This document shows positions 7,565 to 14,913 of a stretch of 18,585 nucleotides of DNA, piece by piece. The DNA is taken from contig CAJPNZ010000060.1 in NCBI GenBank assembly GCA_905372155.1, forward strand, positions 1 through 18,585. Direction: 5' to 3'. The notes below the pieces were generated by a model. That model made no database searches. It was not told the origin of the DNA and was given only the letters and a program-made list of their open reading frames with translations. The translations under genes were made by a program, and so were the position numbers. Source of the DNA: Propionibacteriaceae bacterium. GTDB taxonomy: Bacteria; Actinomycetota; Actinomycetes; Propionibacteriales; Propionibacteriaceae. Each line of letters begins with the position of its first letter. Position 1 is the stretch's first letter.

Positions 7565-9249
7565 TCAGCACCATGCGCACCCTGACCGGAATCGGAGTCT
7601 CCCCCGGCAGCGCCATCGGCCCGGTGGCCGTCGTCCGGCCGCCCCAGCCCCTGCCCGCGACCGAACCCTGCTCGGCGGATCCACAACAGGACCTGGCAAA
7701 GGTTGCGGATAGCCTGTCCGTCGTCGCGGATGATCTCGACGCCAAGGCGGCAAAACTGGAGGGCGACGCCGCGGAAATGGTTGCCGCCGCCGCCATGATC
7801 GCCCGCGACCCTGGACTGATCGAGGCCGTCGAACAGAACCTCGACGGCCACACCGGCCCCGCTCATGCGCTGCAGGCCGCGGTCGCCGGCTATGCGGAGC
7901 AGTTCGAGGCCCTCGGCGGATATTTCGCCGAGCGGGTCGCTGACCTGCGCGACGTCGGGATGCGGGCGGAGGCCGTTCTCCTGGGCCGCCCGGTTCCGGG
8001 GGTTCCCGAGCTCACGGAACCGAGCATCGTGGTGGCCGAGGACCTGGCTCCCGCGGAAACCGCCATGCTTTCCCCGGACCTGGTGCTGGGCATCATCACT
8101 TCTGGGGGAGGCAGGACGAGTCACACCGCGATCCTCGCGGCGCAGCGCGGCCTGCCTGCCGCCGTCCAAGTGGCCGGGGCGCTCGAGATCCCCGATGGAA
8201 CCACCGTTGCCCTCGACGGCGAGTCCGGGGCCGTGGTGCTGGATCCCGACGAGACCGTGAAGACGAAACTACGGGCCCGGAGCGAACGCCTGGCGCAGCT
8301 CAACGAACTGACCTCGCCGGGCAGCACCTCCGACGGGCACCCGGTGGCGCTGCTGGCAAACATAGGGGACGTCAACGACGCCCGTGCCGCCGCGCTCACG
8401 GCCGCCGAAGGGGTTGGCCTGTTCCGCACCGAGTTCGTGTTCCTGGACGCCCAGAACGCGCCCGGCGTGGCGGAGCAGGCGGACCTGTACGAGGCGGTAC
8501 TGGCGCCTTTCGGGACCCGGCCCGTCACGGTACGCACCCTCGATGCCGGGGCCGACAAACCACTTGCGTTCGCGGATCTGGGACCGGAACCCAACCCAGC
8601 TTTGGGCCGCCGGGGCTACCGTCTGATGGAGGAACGCCCCGACCTGTTGCGGGACCAGCTCGCCGCCCTGGCGGAGGCGCAGCGCCGCACCGGGGCGAGC
8701 GTGAAAGTGATGGCCCCCATGATCGCCACGGCGGATCAGGCACAGGCCTTCGCGGAAACCGCCCACGAAGCGGGGCTGCCCGTGGCGGGCATCATGATCG
8801 AGGTGCCGTCCGCCGCGCTGCGTTCCCGTCACCTCCTTGCTGGCTGTGATTTCGCGAGCATCGGCACCAATGACCTGTCGCAGTACACCATGGCCGCTGA
8901 CCGGATGGTCGGGGAACTCGCGGACCTCCTGGACCCGTTCCAGCCCGCGGTGATCGACCTGGTGGCGGCGGCCTGCGAGGGCGGCCGGATCAATGAGCGG
9001 CCCGTGGGGGTCTGCGGCGAGTCGGCGGGTGACCCGCTGATGGCCCTGGTGCTGACCGGCCTGGGAATCTCCTCGCTTTCCATGTCACCAGGACGGATGC
9101 CCTTGGTCCGGTTCGCCCTCGGCCTGCACGAGCTGGCCACCTGCCGCGCCATGGCGGAGGCCGCCAGGGCCTGCGTGAACGCCGCCGAGGCGCGGGCGGG
9201 CGTCGCCGGCCTGGCCCACCCGGAGCTGCGCGAGCTGCTCGGCGTCTGA
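7561..9249 (+). CDS. ptsI: Phosphoenolpyruvate-protein phosphotransferase (Enzyme I)
   Basis: The first enzyme of the PTS, which takes phosphate from phosphoenolpyruvate and passes it to HPr. With start ATG 7561 it is 562 residues, close to the usual 570. The active histidine is H188 in GGGRTSHTAI, matching H189 of E. coli. The C-terminal PEP-binding barrel shows GLFRTEFVF, the signature SIGTNDLSQYTMAADR and the acid/base cysteine in GVCGESAGDP. ATG 7561 overlaps the ptsH stop; a second in-frame ATG at 7573 (MRTLTGIGVSPG) is equally possible because GAAGGG sits just upstream of 7561, too close for the first start and a little far for the second. The open frame extends back into ptsH, but family length and the GIGVSPG start argue against that. 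It is the last gene of the operon. Confidence 0.95.
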   Translation: MISTMRTLTGIGVSPGSAIGPVAVVRPPQPLPATEPCSADPQQDLAKVADSLSVVADDLDAKAAKLEGDAAEMVAAAAMIARDPGLIEAVEQNLDGHTGPAHALQAAVAGYAEQFEALGGYFAERVADLRDVGMRAEAVLLGRPVPGVPELTEPSIVVAEDLAPAETAMLSPDLVLGIITSGGGRTSHTAILAAQRGLPAAVQVAGALEIPDGTTVALDGESGAVVLDPDETVKTKLRARSERLAQLNELTSPGSTSDGHPVALLANIGDVNDARAAALTAAEGVGLFRTEFVFLDAQNAPGVAEQADLYEAVLAPFGTRPVTVRTLDAGADKPLAFADLGPEPNPALGRRGYRLMEERPDLLRDQLAALAEAQRRTGASVKVMAPMIATADQAQAFAETAHEAGLPVAGIMIEVPSAALRSRHLLAGCDFASIGTNDLSQYTMAADRMVGELADLLDPFQPAVIDLVAAACEGGRINERPVGVCGESAGDPLMALVLTGLGISSLSMSPGRMPLVRFALGLHELATCRAMAEAARACVNAAEARAGVAGLAHPELRELLGV

Positions 9250-9298
9250 GGGGCCACGTCAGCGGAGCCGTCCCGGTACCGCGAAACCCCACGGACCT

Positions 9299-9345
9299 CG
9301 CACACGAGTCGCCGTGAAACCTGGTTTCACGGCGACTCGTGTGCG
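9299..9345. terminator. Perfect 22-bp hairpin between convergent operons
   Basis: Bases 9299-9320 and 9324-9345 are perfect reverse complements separated by the three-base loop CTG. The hairpin lies between the stop of ptsI (plus strand, 9249) and the stop of the binding-protein gene (minus strand, 9390), so it is placed to end transcription from both sides. No T-run follows on either strand; many actinobacterial terminators lack one. The core arm begins CACACGAGTCGCCGTG at 9301. A remnant of a mobile or genome-wide repeat is possible and cannot be excluded from one window. Confidence 0.7.
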
Positions 9346-9389
9346 GCACCGATCCGGCTGATTTCGTCGTTCCTTCTCCCGGGAGCCCC

Positions 9390-10385
9390 TCAACCCACTT
9401 CCAGGACCGTGTTCTCGGGGGCGGCCTCGATGATCCCGACTCGGGCGAGGAACTCCCCCATCCGGGTGAAATCATCCCGCTCGACCTTCACCGAGGCCTT
9501 TCCGTCCGTCCCCAACCAGAATTTGCTGGTGGCCTCGAGGACCGCTTCCGCCTGTTTCCGCTGGGCTTCCTCCGCGAGGGCGGGGACCTGCGCCTCGGTG
9601 GCCCTGAGCGCCAGTTCGGGGTTGTTCAGGATCCGGTTCTCCGCCTCGAGAACGGCCTGCGCGATCAGTTTGAGCTGCTCGACGGGAAGGACACCCTCCC
9701 GGGTGACCAGCCCGGGACCGACCAGGTTCGGTTTGTCCTTGTCGACCACGTCAAGCTGGTTGTAGGGGAACCCCGCGGCCTTCAACTGAACGGCCTCATT
9801 GTTGCTGAACCCCACGACGGCATCCGTCTTGCCGGTGGTCAGTGCTGCTACCTGTGTCCACCCGATCTCGGTGATGCCCACCTGGTCCTCTCCGAGACCT
9901 GCGCGGTCCAGCGCGGCGAGGGTTGTGTACCAACCTGCTCCGTACCGCCCCTGCACCCCCAGGGTTTTCCCGGCGAGACTGGAAAGATCCGCGATGTCAC
10001 CGGCGCCGAGGATCACCCCCGGGTACTGCCGGTAGCAGGTGGCGAAGGTGCGCAGTTCAGGCATTCCCCCTGCGGCCGAGACCACAGCTTCGTCGCTGGA
10101 TGCGAACACCACCTGCTCTTCTCCCGCCGCCAGCGCGGTGAACAGGCCCTCCTGGGTTCCGTGGTGCCTGAGGGTCAGGCTGATTCCGGCGTCCTTGAAG
10201 AGTCCCTCGGATTCGGCTACGTAGAAGGGGCTGAACTGGATGTTCGGAATGTAGGTGAGCCCCACGGTGATGGTCGTCCCGTTCGTGGTGGTGTTCTGTT
10301 GCCCCGCCTGCCCGCCACAGGCGGCCAGGGTCGTCCCGCCGAGGGCAGCGACACCGAGGAGGAATGAGCGACGGTTCGGTTTCAT
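9390..10385 (-). CDS. ribY: Riboflavin ABC importer, substrate-binding lipoprotein (RibY-like)
   Basis: A 331-residue extracytoplasmic binding protein of the NMT1/THI5-like family. The N-terminus carries a twin-arginine motif (RRSFLLG, residues 5-11) and a lipobox TLAAC with C23, so it should be exported, probably by Tat, and lipid-anchored. The ligand-binding fold begins near TVGLTYIPNIQFSPFYVAE (residues 40-58), typical of vitamin-precursor binders. AAGGAG (minus strand, 10398-10393) lies seven bases before ATG 10385. The start overlaps the stop of the permease gene in an ATGA arrangement. Alone it could be read as a thiamine-precursor or nitrate/taurine-type binder; the FMN riboswitch upstream of the operon points to riboflavin, as in the known RibXY systems. 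No ATPase gene follows. Confidence 0.8.
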   Translation of the reverse strand: MKPNRRSFLLGVAALGGTTLAACGGQAGQQNTTTNGTTITVGLTYIPNIQFSPFYVAESEGLFKDAGISLTLRHHGTQEGLFTALAAGEEQVVFASSDEAVVSAAGGMPELRTFATCYRQYPGVILGAGDIADLSSLAGKTLGVQGRYGAGWYTTLAALDRAGLGEDQVGITEIGWTQVAALTTGKTDAVVGFSNNEAVQLKAAGFPYNQLDVVDKDKPNLVGPGLVTREGVLPVEQLKLIAQAVLEAENRILNNPELALRATEAQVPALAEEAQRKQAEAVLEATSKFWLGTDGKASVKVERDDFTRMGEFLARVGIIEAAPENTVLEVG

Positions 10386-11221
10386 AGGTGTTCTCCTTGC
10401 AGGTTTCGGTTGGCGACGCGTTCGACGAGGCCCATCAGGGACACGAGAACGGCTGCGATGATCGCCAGTAGGGCCAGGACCGTGAAAACCCCGACGGTGT
10501 CCACTGCCTGCTGGGACTGGGTGAGCAGGACTCCGAGCCCCTGTCCGCCCATGACGAATTCACCGACGATCGCGCCGGTCATGGACAGCACCACTCCCCC
10601 ACGCACCCCGGCCAGGACGGCGGGAGCGGCCATCGGAGCCTCGACGTGGACGAGGCGCCGCCAACCTCCCGCCCCGTCGAGCCAAGCGGTCTCGATCACG
10701 CGCATGTCCAGGCCACGCAATCCCACGACGGTGGTGGTGACCATGGGGAAGAACGCGATCACCGAGCAGAGGACTGCGACGGGAATGGTGCCGTACCCGA
10801 TCCACAGCACCAGCAGCGGTGCGACGGCCACGAGCGGAACCGTCTGGGAAAAGGCTATGAAGGGTTCGGCGACGGCCGCGAGCAGCCGTGAGTGGGCGAT
10901 CGTGAATCCCAGCGGCAGGGCGACGGCAATGGACAGGGCGGATCCGAGAAGCGCCGCCACCAAGGTTGGTTCGACGTAGCGCCATGCGATTCCGGAACCC
11001 ACCCAGCGGGCGGCACGAGAGACCACGGCCACCGGGTCCGGGAGCAATACCGCAGGGGTGACCCGGGTGAGCAGCCACCAGGTGAGCAGCGCCACCAGCA
11101 CGGCCACGAGGGGGGGTAGGACACGCGCTCCGAGGGAAACCGGCCGGGTGCGGGCGGGATAGGCGGACCACAGCCCGGCCCGGGCGACGAGCCGGCCACG
11201 TCGCGTTTGCTGCTCGGTCAA
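10382..11221 (-). CDS. ribX: Riboflavin ABC importer, permease (RibX-like)
   Basis: A 279-residue inner-membrane permease of the binding-protein-dependent transport family (BPD_transp_1). About six hydrophobic helices lie between residues 34 and 268, after a basic cytoplasmic N-terminus. The ATPase-contact loop is near 177-200 (ETAWLDGAGG...VEAPMAAP), a variant of the EAA motif. The start is a TTG at 11221, with AGGAAGGA on the minus strand at 11240-11233; no ATG or GTG gives a better start. It is the first gene behind the FMN riboswitch, which is the main reason for assigning riboflavin. The contact loop implies an ATPase partner, but none is encoded in the operon or elsewhere in the window. 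Confidence 0.8.
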   Translation of the reverse strand: MTEQQTRRGRLVARAGLWSAYPARTRPVSLGARVLPPLVAVLVALLTWWLLTRVTPAVLLPDPVAVVSRAARWVGSGIAWRYVEPTLVAALLGSALSIAVALPLGFTIAHSRLLAAVAEPFIAFSQTVPLVAVAPLLVLWIGYGTIPVAVLCSVIAFFPMVTTTVVGLRGLDMRVIETAWLDGAGGWRRLVHVEAPMAAPAVLAGVRGGVVLSMTGAIVGEFVMGGQGLGVLLTQSQQAVDTVGVFTVLALLAIIAAVLVSLMGLVERVANRNLQGEHL

Positions 11222-11226
11222 GAAAA

Positions 11227-11286
11227 CCCCGGTCCTTCCTCGGCCCGGGGTGCACGCACAGCGTCCACACCCCTGCCGGTGTGGAC
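11227..11286 (-). promoter_or_regulatory. Expression platform of the FMN riboswitch (mutually exclusive hairpins)
   Basis: Between the aptamer and the ribX start are three pairings. Hairpin 1 joins 11278-11286 with 11263-11271 (nine base pairs). Hairpin 2 joins 11245-11250 with 11227-11232 (CCCCGG/CCGGGG), holds the AGGAAGGA ribosome site in its loop, and is followed by TTTT on the minus strand (11226-11223). A third pairing, GGGGTG (11273-11268) with CACCCC (11252-11247), overlaps both and cannot form with either. Hairpin 2 could act as a terminator or hide the ribosome site; the third pairing would be its antagonist. This is drawn by eye, without energy calculation. Confidence 0.45.
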
Positions 11287-11289
11287 CGT

Positions 11290-11428
11290 CGACGCGCTCC
11301 TCCCATCCAGACTTTCACTGTCGGTCCCGGAGTTTCACCGGATCAACCTGTTGACCCGTTCAAACCGGGCCGCGAGGGTCGCGGACTGTCACCGCCGGTT
11401 CGGACTTTCACCGACCCCGGATGCGTCG
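11290..11428 (-). ncRNA. FMN riboswitch (RFN element)
   Basis: The minus strand carries the conserved blocks of the FMN aptamer in order: CATCCGGGGTCGGTGAAAG at the 5' side, ACCGGCGGTGACAGTCCGCG, a variable arm, then GGTTGATCCGGTGAAACTCC, GGGACCGACAGTGAAAG and TCTGGATGGGAG at the 3' side. The closing stem P1 pairs GACGC (11427-11423) with GCGTC (11295-11291), extended by TCC/GGA. The aptamer is about 139 bases. FMN binding normally lowers expression of riboflavin synthesis or uptake genes. The next gene downstream is an ABC permease, so uptake is the regulated function here. Confidence 0.93.
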
Positions 11429-11433
11429 GCAAC

Positions 11434-11439
11434 ACCTTA
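11434..11439 (-). promoter_or_regulatory. Putative -10 box of the ribXY operon
   Basis: TAAGGT on the minus strand fits TANNNT. Six bases further on lies base 11427, the first base of the aptamer closing stem, which is where a transcript start is expected. No convincing -35 hexamer is visible. The box sits in the 36-base gap between the glnE stop and the riboswitch. Confidence 0.45.
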
Positions 11440-11464
11440 TCCCATCCCGGACGGGGCCGCGAGC

Positions 11465-14386
11465 TCACTCCTCGGGCATCTCGTCCCAGAACACCCGGTT
11501 GACCACCTTGGACGCGCGTCGCATGACCCGGATCGTGTCGTCGACGAGCCTGGAGCGCTGACCCGGGCCGTATCCGGCCAGTTCGGCGACGGCCGACTGC
11601 TCCCGGTAGTCGACGGGCAGGGCATCGCCGGGCCGGCCACGCACCAGCATGATGGCGTTGCGAACCCGGCTGACGTGCAGCCATCCCTCTCTCAGGTCGG
11701 CGGCCTGTTCGGCGGTCAGCAGCTCGAGTCCCTCCGCCGCGTCAATGGCCTGGAGCGTGGAGGGCGTGCGCAACGCGGACCGGGTGCCGGCGTGCTGCAG
11801 CTGGAGCAGCTGCACAGCCCACTCCACATCCGACAGCCCGCCTGATCCGAGCTTGAGGTGACGCTCCTTGTCCATGCCCCGGGGAATGCGTTCGTTTTCC
11901 ATCCGCGACTTCAACCGACGAATCTCGGCCACCTGCGCGGTGGTGAGACCCCCGTCCGGGTACCGCAGCCCTCCCAGTTCCCCGAGTACGGCGGATGCCA
12001 GTTCCTGCTCGCCGGCCGCGGGACGGGCCCGCAGCAGTGCCTGCGCCTCCCAGACGGAGGACCACTTCGCGTAGTAGGTGAGGTAGGAAGACACGGTTCG
12101 TACGAGCGGCCCGCCCTTCCCCTCGGGACGCAGACCGGCGTCCACCACCATCGCCGGCTCGGGTCCGGGTTTTCCGACGAGATCGCAGGCCAGGCGGACG
12201 AGCCGGGTCGCTGCCGCCTGCTCCTCGGGCCCAGAACCGTCGGGAATGACAAACATCGCGTCCGTGTCAGAGGCGTAGCCGAGTTCGCAGCCGCTCCAGC
12301 GGCCCATGCCGATCACCCCGACGGGTGGCGCCTCCACCTCTCGTCGGGCAAGTTCCAGCGCTGCGTCCAGCGTGGCTCCCGCCAGGTCGCTGAGTGCCAG
12401 ACCCACCGTGGTGACGTCCGCGGCTCCCAGCACGTCGGCCAACGCTATCCGGCACAGTTCGGACCGGCGCAGCGCCCGGACCGACGCCACCGCTGCGGCC
12501 CTGTCCGAGGCCCGCTCGATGTCCCGGCTCATGGACCTGGAGAGCAAATCGCGTGGCCGGAGCTCCAGATTCTCGCTGTGGGCAAGCATCTGCACCATCT
12601 CGGGAGCCCGCATCAGCAGATTGACCACGTAACGGCTGGAGGATGCGATGTGGGCCAGCCGCTGAGCCATCCATCCCTCGTCACGCAGCGCCCGCAGATA
12701 CCAGGAGCTAGTGCCCAACGCTTCGGAAAGTTGTCTGAAGGCAAGCAGGCCGTAATCGGGGTTCGGCCCCTCGGCGAACCAACCCAGCATGGCGGGCATG
12801 AGTTGCCGCTGGATCTCAACCGCCCTCGTGGAACCGTTCGTAAGTGCCTGGATGTGCCCCAGGGCCGACCGGGCATCCTCGAAACCGAGTACTCGCAGGC
12901 GCTCCTGGGCCGCATCCGTGGAGAGCCGCAGTTCTGCCGTGGGAATGGCGGAGACTGCGTCGAGCAAGGGGGAGAAGAAGATGCGTTGCTGGAGTTTCTC
13001 CACCGCGCGGGTGCTGGCGCGCCACATGTTCTTGACCTCATCGGGGGTTTTCCCGATGGCACGGGCGAGATGGGTCCACCCCGGTTCGTCATCCGGCACA
13101 AGGTGGGTGCGACGCATTCTACGGAGCTGAACCCGGTGTTCCAGAACTCTCTGGAACCGGTAGGCCCGGGCCATGTCAGCACCGTCATCGCGCCCGATGT
13201 AACCGAAGGCGACCAAAGCACGCAGCGCATCGAAGGTGCCACGGGCACGCACCCGTTCGTCCCCCCGACCGTGGACGAGCTGCAGGAGTTGCACGGTGAA
13301 CTCGGTGTCCCTCAGCCCCCCGACACCGAGTTTGATTTCCCGATCGGCCTCCTTGGCAGGGATCAGGGAGATGACCCGGTTCCTCATGGCTCGCACGTCC
13401 GGCAGGAATCCCGGGCGCTGCGCCGCCTCCCACACCAACGGGGACACCATATCGCAGAATGCCTGCCCCAACTCCCGGTCCCCCGCTGCGGGGCGCGCCT
13501 TCAGAAGGGCCTGGAACTCCCAGTTCTTCGCCCACTTGCCGTAGTAGATGGCGCAGGAAGCGAGGCTGCGCACCAAGGGACCGGCGTTGCCCTCGGGACG
13601 CAGGGCGGCGTCAATCGGCCAGATGGTGCCCTCAGATGTGTGTGCCGAACAGATCCGGGCCATGGCAGCGCACACTTTCGTCCCCACCCTCATGGCCTCG
13701 TCGTGATCACCGCCATCGGTGGGTTCCGCGACGTAGATCACGTCGACGTCCGAGATGTAGTTGAGTTCCTCGGCCCCGGCCTTTCCCATAGCGACCACCG
13801 CTATCCGCACCGAGGAGGATCCGGGCACCTCGGCCCGCGCACATTCAAGAGCACATTCAAGAACCGCATCCGTGACGTGACTCAGTTCAGCCGCGATGTC
13901 ATCCACCAGTGACAGAGGATCCTCGCTGGCCAGATCCCTGGACGCGACCTGCACCAAGGCGGCATGATTCGCCCGGCGGAGCAGATCCGCGTCGACCTGG
14001 CCGGATTCGTCCGTGGCCCGCGACCGGATGTATTTCTTCCAGCCGTCTCTCCGCGGCCCGCGAGCGGTTGCGAGTGCTTCGAGCTCCCCGGGATTCTTAA
14101 CCAGAAAACGCGCGAGCACGGAGGATCCTCCGAGCACGAGCAGCACCCGGTCCAGCCACTCCGGGGTGACCGCGATTCGCGCGAGCACAGCGGGTTCCCG
14201 CTCACCGATACCGACCATGCATTCCAGGGCCTGGTCCCTGTCAGCGGCCCGACTGAACGCGTGAAGGGGCACCGGGGGTTCGGATTCCAGCCGGGCGCGC
14301 CAGTCCTGCCACGTCCTCGCAGCATTCCCGGGATGTTCGAAGCCACGTCTCGCGAACTCCCCCACCGTGGTACTGACCCTGTTCAC
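11465..14386 (-). CDS. glnE: Glutamine synthetase adenylyltransferase / deadenylylase
   Basis: A 973-residue bifunctional enzyme that attaches AMP to, and removes it from, the regulatory tyrosine of GlnA1, so setting nitrogen assimilation. Two homologous nucleotidyltransferase halves are visible. The N-terminal half has GKAGAEELNYISDVDVIYV at 201-219, with metal-binding D213 and D215, then LRPEGNAGPLVRS near 262 and KLGVGGLRDTEF near 352. The C-terminal half has GMGRWSGCELGYASDTDAMF at 693-712, with D707 and D709, and LRPEGKGGPLVRT and KLGSGGLSDVEW. In E. coli the N-half removes and the C-half adds AMP. Length fits actinobacterial homologues. The start is GTG 14386, probably on a leaderless transcript. 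Residues near 177-184 read LECALECA because of a 12-base tandem repeat. Confidence 0.96.
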   Translation of the reverse strand: MNRVSTTVGEFARRGFEHPGNAARTWQDWRARLESEPPVPLHAFSRAADRDQALECMVGIGEREPAVLARIAVTPEWLDRVLLVLGGSSVLARFLVKNPGELEALATARGPRRDGWKKYIRSRATDESGQVDADLLRRANHAALVQVASRDLASEDPLSLVDDIAAELSHVTDAVLECALECARAEVPGSSSVRIAVVAMGKAGAEELNYISDVDVIYVAEPTDGGDHDEAMRVGTKVCAAMARICSAHTSEGTIWPIDAALRPEGNAGPLVRSLASCAIYYGKWAKNWEFQALLKARPAAGDRELGQAFCDMVSPLVWEAAQRPGFLPDVRAMRNRVISLIPAKEADREIKLGVGGLRDTEFTVQLLQLVHGRGDERVRARGTFDALRALVAFGYIGRDDGADMARAYRFQRVLEHRVQLRRMRRTHLVPDDEPGWTHLARAIGKTPDEVKNMWRASTRAVEKLQQRIFFSPLLDAVSAIPTAELRLSTDAAQERLRVLGFEDARSALGHIQALTNGSTRAVEIQRQLMPAMLGWFAEGPNPDYGLLAFRQLSEALGTSSWYLRALRDEGWMAQRLAHIASSSRYVVNLLMRAPEMVQMLAHSENLELRPRDLLSRSMSRDIERASDRAAAVASVRALRRSELCRIALADVLGAADVTTVGLALSDLAGATLDAALELARREVEAPPVGVIGMGRWSGCELGYASDTDAMFVIPDGSGPEEQAAATRLVRLACDLVGKPGPEPAMVVDAGLRPEGKGGPLVRTVSSYLTYYAKWSSVWEAQALLRARPAAGEQELASAVLGELGGLRYPDGGLTTAQVAEIRRLKSRMENERIPRGMDKERHLKLGSGGLSDVEWAVQLLQLQHAGTRSALRTPSTLQAIDAAEGLELLTAEQAADLREGWLHVSRVRNAIMLVRGRPGDALPVDYREQSAVAELAGYGPGQRSRLVDDTIRVMRRASKVVNRVFWDEMPEE
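13839..13862. repeat. 12-bp perfect tandem duplication inside glnE
   Basis: GCACATTCAAGA occurs twice in direct succession (13839-13850 and 13851-13862). It is in frame and repeats four codons of glnE, giving LECALECA just before the first nucleotidyltransferase motif. A slippage duplication is the simplest origin. Confidence 0.8.
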
Positions 14387-14392
14387 ATTTCC

Positions 14393-14398
14393 ACCCTA
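14393..14398 (-). promoter_or_regulatory. -10 box of glnE, leaderless type
   Basis: TAGGGT on the minus strand fits TANNNT and is separated by six bases from the GTG start of glnE at 14386. Transcription would therefore begin at or next to the start codon. No clear -35 box is seen, and the only ribosome-site-like bases overlap the box itself. Confidence 0.5.
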
Positions 14399-14424
14399 AC
14401 GGCCCTCGCCACACAGATCCTGTC

Positions 14425-14430
14425 TAGGAT
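14425..14430 (+). promoter_or_regulatory. -10 box of the SCP-like gene, leaderless type
   Basis: TAGGAT fits TANNNT and ends six bases before ATG 14437, so the transcript probably starts at the start codon. The overlapping AGGA (14426-14429) could instead be a weak ribosome site on a longer transcript. ATCCT at 14417-14421 forms a small inverted repeat with the box. Confidence 0.45.
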
Positions 14431-14436
14431 TACCGC

Positions 14437-14913
14437 ATGTTCAGCGCCGACGAGAAGACCATCGCAGAGTTGCGGGATCTCCGCGAGTGCTTGGCTGCGG
14501 TTGACCCCACCGAAGCCACCGCCCTGGACCTGTCCCTTGACGGCGAATTGAATCGACGCACCCCAGATCTGACAGGGGTGTTGTTGAGGGCAGCAGATTC
14601 CGCGGGCAGACATGGCCTGGCTCTGGGACGCACCTTGATGGCGGCCTGCTGTCGTGCTTTCTGCGCGAGGCTGGGCGAACTTCATCCAGGAGCCTCGATC
14701 GAGGTTCGGGTTCCACCCTGGGCCGCAGTCCAGGTTGGTTTCGGGGATGGCCCGAAACACACCCGGGGAACACCTCCGAACGTGGTGGAGATGGAACCTT
14801 CAACCCTCCTGGGCCTGGCGACGGGGCGGCTCTGCTGGGCAGAGGCCGAGGTGAAGATCTCCGGCTCCCAGGCGGAGCGAGTGGCCGCGATATTCCCGAT
14901 CACAGCACCTTGA
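14437..14913 (+). CDS. SCP-like (sterol carrier family) small protein, function unknown
   Basis: A 158-residue soluble protein without signal peptide or membrane segment. The C-terminal half (about residues 75-155) reads RVPPWAAVQVGFGDGPKHTRG followed by TPPNVVEMEPSTLLGLATGR. This is the conserved block of the bacterial SCP-like family (SCP_3 type) found in many actinobacteria as "sterol carrier family protein". The family is distantly related to SCP-2; no lipid ligand is established for this group as far as I know. The N-terminal 70 residues are helical and acidic/leucine-rich, with no motif I recognise. The gene is divergent from glnE, and its last 14 bases overlap the end of glnA2 tail to tail. 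The neighbourhood with nitrogen genes is not proof of a shared role. Confidence 0.8.
   Translation: MFSADEKTIAELRDLRECLAAVDPTEATALDLSLDGELNRRTPDLTGVLLRAADSAGRHGLALGRTLMAACCRAFCARLGELHPGASIEVRVPPWAAVQVGFGDGPKHTRGTPPNVVEMEPSTLLGLATGRLCWAEAEVKISGSQAERVAAIFPITAP

Noticed and set aside
9376..9385. Palindrome CTCCCGGGAG as a separate terminator of ribY
   Set aside because: It is only ten bases with no possible loop, and the much stronger hairpin at 9299-9345 lies close by.
9339..10367. A 342-codon plus-strand frame opposite the binding-protein gene
   Set aside because: The opposite strand encodes a lipoprotein with signal peptide, lipobox and a known fold; this frame shows no domain.
11290..11428. 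A TPP riboswitch, suggested by the NMT1/THI5-like binding protein downstream
   Set aside because: The conserved blocks are those of the FMN aptamer, and the TPP core (CTGAGA and the ACCTGA region) is absent.
11858..13912. A 684-codon open frame on the plus strand opposite glnE
   Set aside because: It is a shadow of high-GC codon bias in glnE. Its translation has no recognisable domain, is rich in Pro/Gly/Arg/His, and has no ribosome site or promoter.
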